A stretch of DNA of 14,601 nt, taken from the NCBI GenBank assembly GCA_943357275.1, contig CALRGL010000017.1:1-14601 (forward strand), written 5' to 3'. Of the stretch, positions 1 to 5,474 are shown one piece after another. Origin of the DNA: Candidatus Uhrbacteria bacterium RIFOXYB12_FULL_58_10. Lineage in GTDB: Bacteria > Patescibacteriota > Patescibacteriia > UBA9934 > GWF2-40-263. The translations under genes were made by a program, and so were the position numbers. How positions within the stretch are numbered: the first letter of the stretch is position 1; each line of letters starts with the position of its first letter. The notes under the pieces were generated by a model. The model did no database searches. It was not told the DNA's origin and saw only the letters and a list, made by a program, of their open reading frames with translations.

Positions 1-290
1 CCCTTTGGGGATTTCTGCACCTCCATCTCAATGTTCACGCGACCACGAGATTCCTGTGCCTCGTCATAGGACGAGACACGCATGAATTCGATCGTGCACG
101 ATCGAACACCTTCATAAGCAGATCGTCCACGTTCAATCTCGCGAGCCAAATCCGCAAGAAACAAAACACATCCGTTCAACAAACCGACTAAAACGATCTG
201 CTCGCCACGAAAGTCGTTGTTGATTTGCGCGGCGATGATTCGTACGCGCGCCTGAATTTCCTCTTCAGAAAAAATGACCGTTGAAGTCAT
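1..290 (-). CDS. hpt: Hypoxanthine phosphoribosyltransferase, N-terminal part (runs off window)
   Basis: Purine salvage enzyme of the type I phosphoribosyltransferase family, joining hypoxanthine or guanine to PRPP in the cytoplasm. Only the first 96 codons are in the window. I translated them by hand from an ATG at 290; they begin MTSTVIFSEEEIQARVRIIA. The segment IVLVGLLNGCVLFLADLARE (residues 32-51) matches the VLVGLLRGSFMFMADLCRE stretch of E. coli Hpt. It is followed by IEFMRVSSYD, matching the IDFMTASSYG of the family. The PRPP-binding loop (EDIIDTG type) would lie beyond the window edge. The start is supported by GGAGG four bases before ATG. It is last in the metK-to-hpt minus-strand run, 46 bases after the glycoside hydrolase stop. 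Base composition is fairly high: about 33 of the first 60 bases are G or C. Assignment to hpt rather than another purine PRTase is likely but rests on half a protein. Confidence 0.85.
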   Translation of the reverse strand, partial: MTSTVIFSEEEIQARVRIIAAQINNDFRGEQIVLVGLLNGCVLFLADLAREIERGRSAYEGVRSCTIEFMRVSSYDEAQESRGRVNIEMEVQKSPK

Positions 291-336
291 GACGCCTCCG
301 ATCAACAAGTGGAGTCTAGATCATACAAAGTTCCCT

Positions 337-1596
337 TCACTCAGTCAACGGACGATAATTCGCAGGTTCGTACACATTGCGGGCATTCCACAAAATCCAT
401 CCCGAACAACCGGCATCTCTTGTGGCACGTATTTGTTCTTCAATCAGATGAGCTGTATAAACAGCACCGATGTCAAAATCCTGAAGCCAGGGACGGAAGG
501 TTTTGCGAAGTTCCTCATCAGACCCTGCATACAATCCAGCAAGATGTTTTGCTCCTTCTTCCATCGACTCGTTCACAATCCAGTAAGGATTCTCTGCGGG
601 ATTGGCAAATCCTTTAAACCCATCTGGGTAGTGCGACGGATACACCATGGCAGACGTCCAGTCTGCATACGCAAAGACGTCAATCAACCGCTGTCCAATA
701 TTAAAGTCATTAAACGACCAATACGTCATACCAAACAAGTCAAAAGAAACAGGAATTCCCTCTTCTTTGAGCGTACCTCCAACCCGTTTAAAAAAACGTC
801 GCATGACTTCTGATTTTGTTTCCGTTTGTTTATAGACGGGATAAACGATATGACTCACGGCTCCGTCGGACGCAAAACGCACATAGTCAAACTGCACTTC
901 GTCGAATCCTCTTGTGTAAGCTTCACGAGCTAAAGCAAGAGCATAATCCGCAACTTCCGTTGCCGCAGGATCAACCCAACGAGAACCAATGTTATCTTGC
1001 CACATGTTTCCGCTTGCTGTTTTCATGGCAAACTCTGGATGAACAAACGCAAACGCTCCGTCACGCATAACCGGAATACGAGCAATGCGATAAAGACCTT
1101 TTTCATTTAACTGTTTAAGTAAAGCGTCCAAATCCTTGATAACCGGTTTATCCATGGCATAGGGTTTTAACGACTCATTGTTTGGAAGAAAGCCCAGTTG
1201 CCCATTGTCCATTTTCAAATCAATGACTACAGCATTAAGTCCTGTTTCGAGCATGTAATCGATCAGTTCTTGTCCGCGGTTTGTTCCGGCCGTAAACGCT
1301 GTCCAATAAATACCGCGTACTTCTTCTGGAAGAGGGGTGCGAGGAATGGTGATGATTTCTTGTTCGGGTTCAATGACAACGGGGACGGCAACCCCCTCTA
1401 ACTCCCCCTTGGGAAGGGGGAGGATCGAAGTTGGAATACTCTCCCCCTTTTCCAAGGGGGAGTTGGAGGGGGTCCCTGTCTTACTCATCACTGCGTCAAT
1501 CCGATAACCAACTCCCGTCAATCCAAAGACAACCAAAAACACAGGCACAATCAGATCGTACCTGTGTTTCTTTGATTGTTGTTCTTGAGGTGTCAT
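337..1596 (-). CDS. Membrane-anchored putative glycoside hydrolase (GHL13/DUF4015 type)
   Basis: 419 residues. A short charged N-terminus is followed by one hydrophobic helix (about 14-30), an unstructured linker, and a TIM-barrel-like domain from about residue 93 to the end. The domain shows VRGIYWTA (93-100), AVVIDLKMDNG (122-132), RIARIPVMRD (170-179) and FDEVQFDYVRF (231-241). These are the conserved strands of the putative glycoside hydrolases annotated as DUF4015; the acidic residues of DEVQFDY are candidate catalytic residues. The protein probably acts outside the membrane on an unknown polysaccharide. The linker at about 42-70 is encoded by an inverted pair of palindromic repeats (separate entry), so that stretch is probably not functional protein. 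GGAGGT lies directly against the ATG, an unusually short spacing, but no better start exists downstream. It starts 17 bases after the cyclophilin stop. Family assignment is fairly sure; the substrate is unknown. Confidence 0.85.
   Translation of the reverse strand: MTPQEQQSKKHRYDLIVPVFLVVFGLTGVGYRIDAVMSKTGTPSNSPLEKGESIPTSILPLPKGELEGVAVPVVIEPEQEIITIPRTPLPEEVRGIYWTAFTAGTNRGQELIDYMLETGLNAVVIDLKMDNGQLGFLPNNESLKPYAMDKPVIKDLDALLKQLNEKGLYRIARIPVMRDGAFAFVHPEFAMKTASGNMWQDNIGSRWVDPAATEVADYALALAREAYTRGFDEVQFDYVRFASDGAVSHIVYPVYKQTETKSEVMRRFFKRVGGTLKEEGIPVSFDLFGMTYWSFNDFNIGQRLIDVFAYADWTSAMVYPSHYPDGFKGFANPAENPYWIVNESMEEGAKHLAGLYAGSDEELRKTFRPWLQDFDIGAVYTAHLIEEQIRATRDAGCSGWILWNARNVYEPANYRPLTE
1391..1473. repeat. 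Inverted pair of C/G-rich palindromic repeat units inside a coding region
   Basis: Two copies of one roughly 33-base unit lie head to head, at 1391-1422 and 1441-1473. The reverse complement of the second matches the first except for one T/C and one G/A change and one single-base indel. Each unit also holds a perfect 9-bp hairpin: CTCCCCCTT (1402-1410) with AAGGGGGAG (1414-1422), and CTCCCCCTT (1441-1449) with AAGGGGGAG (1454-1462). The pair is read in frame by the glycoside hydrolase gene, giving peptides NSPLEKGE and LPLPKGELEG between the membrane helix and the enzyme domain. This resembles widespread palindromic elements whose translation reads PLxKGEL, and by analogy the Rickettsia palindromic elements that insert into genes without breaking them. 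Confidence 0.85.
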
Positions 1597-1613
1597 ACCT
1601 CCCTACTGTAACA

Positions 1614-2243
1614 CTACTTTGTATCCTCAACCACCACAGCTTTCATCACATCTCCCACTTTGATTTTATCAACAACGTCCATTCCTTCTACAACGCGTCC
1701 GAAAATGGAATAAGCTTTTGGAAGGGGTGTGTTTCCTAGCATGACAAAGAACTGAGATCCGTTTGTATTTGGTCCACGGTTTGCCATCGCAACAATACCG
1801 CGTTCATACGTATACTTATCGTTCAACTCGTCTTCAAATTCATATCCAGGTCCACCTGTTCCATTTCCTTTTGGATCACCACCTTGGATCACGAATCCTT
1901 CTTCACGTCGATGAAAGACAATCCCATTGAAATAACCAGCTTTTGTGAGATAAACGAAGTTTGAAACCGTTTTTGGAGCCGTGTCATCAAAAAGATCAAA
2001 GACAATTTCTCCCTTGTCTGTTGTGATACGAACACGCTTGTTATCGATTTCCTCTGGAGCAAGAACACCTGGGAATTCCCATGATGGCATAGATGATGTT
2101 TTTTCTTCCTGTACAGGTTCGTTAAAGGTTACTTGCAATTCCTCCTTTGGATCCGTTTGAGCTGTCGGAGCATTCGAACCGGAACACCCTACCCCCAACA
2201 AGACCAAAGCTGCAACTAGAACCCCTAATTTCTCAATTCGCAT
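1614..2243 (-). CDS. Cyclophilin-type peptidyl-prolyl cis-trans isomerase, lipoprotein
   Basis: 209 residues. The N-terminus is a lipoprotein signal: hydrophobic stretch 6-19 and lipobox LGVGC with the modified Cys at 20. A Ser/Thr/Glu-rich linker follows to about 65, then the cyclophilin domain to the end. Catalytic-site signatures are FHR (110-112, the catalytic Arg being 112), VIQGGDP (118-124), NGSQFF (161-166) and AYSIFGRV (177-184). The human CypA drug-binding Trp has no counterpart, as is common in bacterial short forms. It probably folds secreted or surface proteins after export. The ATG sits two bases after the stop of the Lys-rich membrane protein (TAACTATG) and has no Shine-Dalgarno, so translation is likely coupled to that gene. 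The 17-base gap to the glycoside hydrolase supports one transcript. Confidence 0.93.
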   Translation of the reverse strand: MRIEKLGVLVAALVLLGVGCSGSNAPTAQTDPKEELQVTFNEPVQEEKTSSMPSWEFPGVLAPEEIDNKRVRITTDKGEIVFDLFDDTAPKTVSNFVYLTKAGYFNGIVFHRREEGFVIQGGDPKGNGTGGPGYEFEDELNDKYTYERGIVAMANRGPNTNGSQFFVMLGNTPLPKAYSIFGRVVEGMDVVDKIKVGDVMKAVVVEDTK

Positions 2244-2245
2244 AG

Positions 2246-2602
2246 TTAATTTCGCGCAACAGAATGACTGCTCGTTGTATTAGAATAATTTCGCATCGCA
2301 AGATCTTCCCAAGTATTTGCCGTTGTTGCAAGGACAAGAACCATAATAGACAAGGCTGTAATAAGAAGAGCCAGAGCCGTGATCATCGTTCCTGCATTAT
2401 CAGGAAGATGACTGCAATTTTTGCAAGTATCATGCAAGACAACACGATGATGTGTAACCGTTCGTCCTTGAATAGGAGCGGAGGAAACAGCGACAAGTGA
2501 TGTTGAAATCACTTGTTTACTCACGCTCTTTTTTGCAACAGCTTTTTTGGCTGGTGCACTCTTTTGTAATTTCACACTCGATTCTTTTTTCTTCGTAGGC
2601 AT
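2246..2602 (-). CDS. Hypothetical Lys/Ala-rich protein with one C-terminal membrane helix
   Basis: 118 residues from the ATG at 2602. The first 35 or so residues are strongly basic, with PTKKKESS and repeated AKK/KK blocks like a histone-H1-type tail. A middle segment contains HDTCKNCSH with a CxxC pair. A single hydrophobic helix spans about residues 73-94 (MITALALLITALSIMVLVLA), and a short polar tail follows. I recognise no family. The basic tail could be cytoplasmic and bind nucleic acid or acidic lipid, but that is a guess. An in-frame TTG at 2611 would add three residues. The ATG is preferred because GGAGGG lies two bases upstream and the TTG overlaps it. It is the third gene of the metK run, 37 bases after the preceding stop and 2 bases before the cyclophilin start. 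Confidence 0.75.
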   Translation of the reverse strand: MPTKKKESSVKLQKSAPAKKAVAKKSVSKQVISTSLVAVSSAPIQGRTVTHHRVVLHDTCKNCSHLPDNAGTMITALALLITALSIMVLVLATTANTWEDLAMRNYSNTTSSHSVARN

Positions 2603-2639
2603 ACCCTCCAAAATGATTACAGGTCAAATAAATATAAGA

Positions 2640-3092
2640 CTAGTATAGCAGATTTTCCTTATCCACAGATACATCCAAAACAGGATAACCAATGCGAATC
2701 ACTGTGGAACCTAACTTATCCAAGTGAACGGAATACTGTTCGCTTTCTTTATCATACGAACAAGGCTCTTGAATCCACGCATTTGTCGATCGATCAAAGA
2801 CAAGAAGCTGAATTCCTTTTGGAAAAACTTCTTTCGATGGAAACGAAATGGTGACGTTTTCAAGCATACGCTGACCATCAACAGAAACAGCATACTGCGA
2901 TGTTGATCGATCTAGGACTTCAAGTGTGACACCACGCACTTCACGCGCAACTCCTTCCACTTTCAATACTCCATCCCCTGACACAGCCACGATTTGCTCA
3001 GGCTGACGTGCAAAGACGATCCAAAGACTACAAACAAAAACAACCGCAACAATAAGAACAAACAGCGGTTGTTGTTGAATCCTCCTTGCCAT
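2640..3092 (-). CDS. Hypothetical protein with N-terminal membrane anchor
   Basis: 150 residues from ATG 3092. A GTG at 3098, directly after the metK stop, would add two. A basic N-terminus is followed by a hydrophobic helix at about 9-28 (FVLIVAVVFVCSLWIVFA). The remaining 120 residues look like beta-rich extracellular material with alternating hydrophobics (GVTLEVLDRSTSQYAVSVDG and VTISFPSKEVFPKGIQLLVF). I recognise no family. The start at 3092 is preferred because AGGTG lies three bases before it. The gene abuts metK (TAGGTGCGTATG), so the two are almost certainly co-translated. Its final codons contain the sequence CTTATCCACAGAT on the plus strand, a 13-mer also found in the metK/lexA control region. 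Confidence 0.75.
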   Translation of the reverse strand: MARRIQQQPLFVLIVAVVFVCSLWIVFARQPEQIVAVSGDGVLKVEGVAREVRGVTLEVLDRSTSQYAVSVDGQRMLENVTISFPSKEVFPKGIQLLVFDRSTNAWIQEPCSYDKESEQYSVHLDKLGSTVIRIGYPVLDVSVDKENLLY

Positions 3093-3098
3093 ACGCAC

Positions 3099-4145
3099 CT
3101 ATTGTATCACGCTCTCCCACGGAAATCCCGTGCGACCGAAGTGTCCGTAAACAGAGGTTGCGCGATAGATTGGTTGTAATAAATGTAATCGTTCGACAAT
3201 GGCTTCTGGTCGAAAATCGAACTGTTGTTTAACCAAGTTGGTGAGATCCATTTTTGCACCCTTGGATTTAGATCCCATCCCAACCACATGAAGATGCACA
3301 GGTTCTGATCGACCAAGTGTGTAGGCAACGTTGACTAATGCTGTTGAACAAAGCTCTTGTTGCACCAAGTAACGTGCAACACAGCGCGCCATATAAGCTC
3401 CAGCTCGTTCTGCTCGATGTGGATCTTTTCCAGAAAGGACACCATCGCCATGTGGAATCAGTCCACCGTAGGTATCAACCGAAAGTTTGCGTCCACTTGC
3501 CCCAGAGTCTGATCGAAATCCATGTTGTGTAAACGGACCGATTGGATTGATGTGAATTTGTGCACCTTCGCCACCGATAAAAGGCACAACAAGACGCTCA
3601 AGCAAAGCTGTACGCACGGTTTTTTCATCCACGTTTTTTTGATGGGACGCAAGAAGCGTGAGCGTATCGATTTGATCTCCATCCATCACAAGTTGCACTT
3701 TTCCATCAGGTTGAAGCCAGGAAAACGCAGGATCTGTTTTACGCAGATCTTCTACACGCCGAGCAAAGTTGTGAGCAAAAACAACGGCGCGTGGCATGAG
3801 TTCACGTGTTTCGTTTGTGGCATATCCATTAATGACAACAGTATCCGTTGAACCACTTTGCAAGCGCTTCATTTCAGAAGATTGATCTTCAACGTTTACA
3901 AACACTTCCACATCATCTGCATAACCAATTTCTAAATAAACGTTTCTTGCTAGTTCACCAATATCAAAATCTGCAACCGAGTTCACCTCGCCACCAATCA
4001 TAATCATGCCGTGACTTCCAAGCACACTCAAATCAACACGTGCTTCCTTATCTTGGCGTAGATATTCATCCACAATGGCGTCGGCGATCTGATCGCAGAT
4101 TTTATCCGATTGTCCGGACATCACTGACTCAACAACTTTTTTCAT
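3099..4145 (-). CDS. metK: S-adenosylmethionine synthetase, divergent short form
   Basis: 348 residues, against 384 in E. coli MetK. It makes S-adenosylmethionine from ATP and methionine in the cytoplasm. Recognisable landmarks are the N-terminal ESVMSGQSDK (6-15), GGEV (51-54), GYATNET (107-113), LQPDGK (144-149), SGRK and VDTYGG (217-228), SGKDP (238-242) and YGHFGR (333-338). By alignment the catalytic Lys residues (149, 220, 240), metal-ligand Asp14 and Asp101 (E. coli 118) are kept. The His of the ESxSxGHPDK motif (E. coli His14) is Gln12, and the metal-binding Asp271 equivalent is Glu246. The signatures GAGDQG and GGGAFSxKD are both degenerate (GSTDTV and GDGVLSGKD), and the C-terminal tail is missing. 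It is first in a six-gene minus-strand run, with a promoter ending nine bases before ATG and no Shine-Dalgarno. Confidence 0.92.
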   Translation of the reverse strand: MKKVVESVMSGQSDKICDQIADAIVDEYLRQDKEARVDLSVLGSHGMIMIGGEVNSVADFDIGELARNVYLEIGYADDVEVFVNVEDQSSEMKRLQSGSTDTVVINGYATNETRELMPRAVVFAHNFARRVEDLRKTDPAFSWLQPDGKVQLVMDGDQIDTLTLLASHQKNVDEKTVRTALLERLVVPFIGGEGAQIHINPIGPFTQHGFRSDSGASGRKLSVDTYGGLIPHGDGVLSGKDPHRAERAGAYMARCVARYLVQQELCSTALVNVAYTLGRSEPVHLHVVGMGSKSKGAKMDLTNLVKQQFDFRPEAIVERLHLLQPIYRATSVYGHFGRTGFPWESVIQ

Positions 4146-4154
4146 AGCGGCAGA

Positions 4155-4183
4155 ATCGTATCAAAAATCCTTCTGTTTCTCAA
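4155..4183 (-). promoter_or_regulatory. Promoter of metK operon
   Basis: On the minus strand, -35 TTGAGA (4178-4183) is followed by a 17-base spacer and -10 TACGAT (4155-4160), with TGA just before the -10 as in an extended -10 element. Only nine bases separate the -10 from the metK ATG. Transcription would start about two or three bases before it, giving a nearly leaderless mRNA. No Shine-Dalgarno is present. Confidence 0.65.
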
Positions 4184-4213
4184 ACATTACTTACCCACCA
4201 TTCTCAAGCAAAC

Positions 4214-4222
4214 TTATCCACA
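4214..4222 (+). promoter_or_regulatory. DnaA-box sequence between metK and lexA
   Basis: TTATCCACA fits the TTATNCACA DnaA-box consensus exactly. It lies in the divergent metK/lexA intergenic region, upstream of both promoters. The surrounding 13-mer CTTATCCACAGAT also occurs at 2658-2670. A single box is not an origin; a regulatory role or chance are both possible. Confidence 0.35.
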
Positions 4223-4231
4223 GATCATCGC

Positions 4232-4260
4232 TTGCGTTCGGTTTTTGTTCGGTCTAGAAT
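4232..4260 (+). promoter_or_regulatory. lexA promoter
   Basis: -35 TTGCGT (4232-4237), a 17-base spacer and -10 TAGAAT (4255-4260). The predicted start is near 4267, leaving about 43 bases of leader to the ATG at 4310. Both hexamers overlap or adjoin the GTTC/GAAC operator repeats, which is the arrangement expected for autorepression. Confidence 0.65.
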
Positions 4261-4277
4261 ACGAACATAAAGCGAAC
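4236..4277. promoter_or_regulatory. Paired LexA operators, GTTC-N7-GTTC in inverted arrangement
   Basis: GTTC at 4236-4239 and 4247-4250 are separated by seven bases. GAAC at 4263-4266 and 4274-4277 are also separated by seven. The two halves are reverse complements over 16 bases with two mismatches (GTTCGGTTTTTGTTCG against GTTCGCTTTATGTTCG). A GTTC-N7-GTTC direct repeat is the LexA box known from Alphaproteobacteria, whereas Firmicutes use an inverted CGAAC-N4-GTTCG. The left copy overlaps the promoter spacer and the right copy lies at the predicted transcription start, so binding would block lexA transcription. The operator role is inferred from position and motif. Confidence 0.7.
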
Positions 4278-4309
4278 AATAACTTGTGAGAACTTCACAA
4301 CACCCATCT

Positions 4310-4921
4310 ATGACCTTAACAAAAAAACAAGCCGAGGTTCTCGAGTATATTCGTTTGCACATTGAAGACCACGGCTACGCTCCCTCGTATCGTGAAATTG
4401 GAGAACACTTTGGTCTTTCCTCTTCCGCAACCGTTCATGCACACGTACAAGCCCTCGCAGAAAAAGGCGAGATCAACGTAGGTGATGAGGGTGAAGCTCG
4501 TTCCATTGAGCTCAAACGTTCATTCCTACAATTCCCTTCTATAGAACTTCCGCTCGTTGGTCTTATTACAGCCGGTATTCCAATCGAAGCGATAGAAGAA
4601 CGAGAAACTATGGCTGTCCCTGCACAATTTGTCGTAGACGGAGCCAATTCATTTGTTCTTCGTGTCAAAGGACGTTCTATGATCGAAGACGGAATTTTAG
4701 ACGGAGATTTCGTTGTCATCGAACGAAACCCCTCTCCAAAAAATGGAGAAGTTGTCGTTGCTCTGCTAGACAACGCTTACGCAACACTTAAACGTTTTTA
4801 CCGCGAACGAAATCGTATTCGTCTGCAACCAGCCAACAGCACAATGGATCCAATCTACGTTCAAGATTGCATCATCCAAGGTGTTGTCCGCGCCGTGATT
4901 CGCCAATTTAGACCTGTTTAG
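4310..4921 (+). CDS. lexA: LexA repressor (SOS response, S24 autoprotease)
   Basis: 203 residues from ATG 4310. An N-terminal winged helix-turn-helix (about 1-65, starting MTLTKKQAEVLEYI and aligning with E. coli MKALTARQQEVFDLI) is followed by the S24 protease domain. The self-cleavage site is Ala88-Gly89 in LVGLITAGIP. The catalytic Ser is 123 in GRSM and the catalytic Lys is 161 in ATLKRF. It represses SOS genes until RecA filaments trigger cleavage. A GTG at 4286 would add eight residues with no family match (MRTSQHPS), so the ATG is chosen even though neither has a Shine-Dalgarno. The paired GTTC-N7-GTTC repeats over its promoter suggest autoregulation. It is divergent from metK and is followed by a small DUF6504-like gene and a Y-family polymerase, a typical damage-response pairing. 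Confidence 0.95.
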   Translation: MTLTKKQAEVLEYIRLHIEDHGYAPSYREIGEHFGLSSSATVHAHVQALAEKGEINVGDEGEARSIELKRSFLQFPSIELPLVGLITAGIPIEAIEERETMAVPAQFVVDGANSFVLRVKGRSMIEDGILDGDFVVIERNPSPKNGEVVVALLDNAYATLKRFYRERNRIRLQPANSTMDPIYVQDCIIQGVVRAVIRQFRPV

Positions 4922-4928
4922 TCCAAAT

Positions 4929-4972
4929 GAAAAAACGTTGCATCCTTTTACAAGAATCAGCAACGTCTTTTC
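4929..4972 (+). terminator. Possible hairpin terminator after lexA
   Basis: Arms GAAAAAACGTTGC (4929-4941) and GCAACGTCTTTTC (4960-4972) pair over 13 bases with one mismatch around an 18-base loop. The start is eight bases after the lexA stop. The T-rich part lies inside the right arm rather than after it, so it is an imperfect intrinsic terminator. It could instead be an mRNA stability or attenuation structure. Confidence 0.4.
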
Positions 4973-4989
4973 ACAAGAACCACCAAGTG

Positions 4990-5025
4990 CAACGCAGGGC
5001 GTCCCCCTGAGTTGTGGCGGCTTTT
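4990..5025 (+). other. Second hairpin in the lexA-polymerase intergenic region
   Basis: CAACGCAGGG (4990-4999) and CCCTGAGTTG (5005-5014) pair over nine of ten positions with one G/A mismatch around the loop CGTCC. A CTTTT run starts seven bases later (5021-5025). It may be the true lexA terminator or a leader structure for the downstream genes. The rest of the 4922-5225 gap shows no convincing promoter and no further GTTC-N7-GTTC site. Confidence 0.4.
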
Positions 5026-5071
5026 GTATTGTAAAAAATCCATTACAAAAAATCAACCCTCTTTTCAACCT

Positions 5072-5245
5072 ATGTCCACAGCCATTCTTCGACACCATGC
5101 GATTACCCTTTCATTTCTTACAAACCGAAGAGAACGGCAGATTGATCACTCTTTAAAAACACTCCGTATCCGTGCCAGTCGACGTCGAGTTAAGCAAGTT
5201 ATCAGAAACGTCATCATCAAATCTTATGCACACATTCATCCATGA
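5072..5245 (+). CDS. Possible small basic ORF, hypothetical
   Basis: 57 codons starting MSTAILRHHAITLSFLTNRR. The product is very basic, with an Arg/Lys-rich stretch (IRASRRRVKQVIRNVIIKS) that could form one amphipathic helix. I recognise no family. Codon choice (CGA, CGT, ACA, CTT) resembles the neighbours, and it fills most of the space between lexA and the DUF6504-like gene, which it overlaps by 20 bases. There is no Shine-Dalgarno and no clear promoter close to the ATG. It may be a real micro-protein of the damage locus or a chance ORF. Confidence 0.3.
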   Translation: MSTAILRHHAITLSFLTNRRERQIDHSLKTLRIRASRRRVKQVIRNVIIKSYAHIHP

Positions 5246-5474
5246 TCCAATCGACGTAACGGTTTCTTTTTCCCAAAACAAAATTCTTCCCAAACTCATG
5301 CGATGGAACGAACGTGATTATAAAATCGAAACCGTTAACTTGGTTCATACAACAAAAGAAGGAAATAAACGTGTCTTCTACTTCTCTGTCAGTGATCTGA
5401 CAAACTATTTCAAACTCAAACTCGATCCAGAACATCTTGAGTGGTACCTCGTCGAACTCTACACAGATGGATAA
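5226..5474 (+). CDS. Small DUF6504-like protein, partner of Y-family polymerase
   Basis: 82 residues from ATG 5226. The product begins MHTFIHDPIDVTVSF and has a beta-rich pattern with a P-x-x-x-x-W-N-x-R-x-Y segment (PKLMRWNERDYKI), an alternating hydrophobic strand, and a Trp near the C-terminus (EWYLVELY). This resembles the short DUF6504 proteins found beside DinB-type polymerases in Actinobacteria; I judged the match by eye and it may be only superficial. The frame is open to a GTG at 5172, but the residues between look unlike protein of this family, so the ATG is preferred. The stop overlaps the polymerase start (ATGGATAA, eight bases shared), so the two are translationally coupled and probably work together in damage bypass. 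Confidence 0.65.
   Translation: MHTFIHDPIDVTVSFSQNKILPKLMRWNERDYKIETVNLVHTTKEGNKRVFYFSVSDLTNYFKLKLDPEHLEWYLVELYTDG

Noticed and set aside
274..813. 179-codon plus-strand ORF at the window start
   Set aside because: It is antisense to the glycoside hydrolase and hpt, both supported by family motifs and Shine-Dalgarno sites.
1391..1473. The C/G-rich palindromes as an intrinsic terminator or CRISPR fragment
   Set aside because: There is no T-run on either side and only two head-to-head units; the ORF reads through them in frame.
4214..4222. Replication origin at the DnaA box
   Set aside because: There is a single box, no AT-rich unwinding region, and no dnaA or dnaN nearby.
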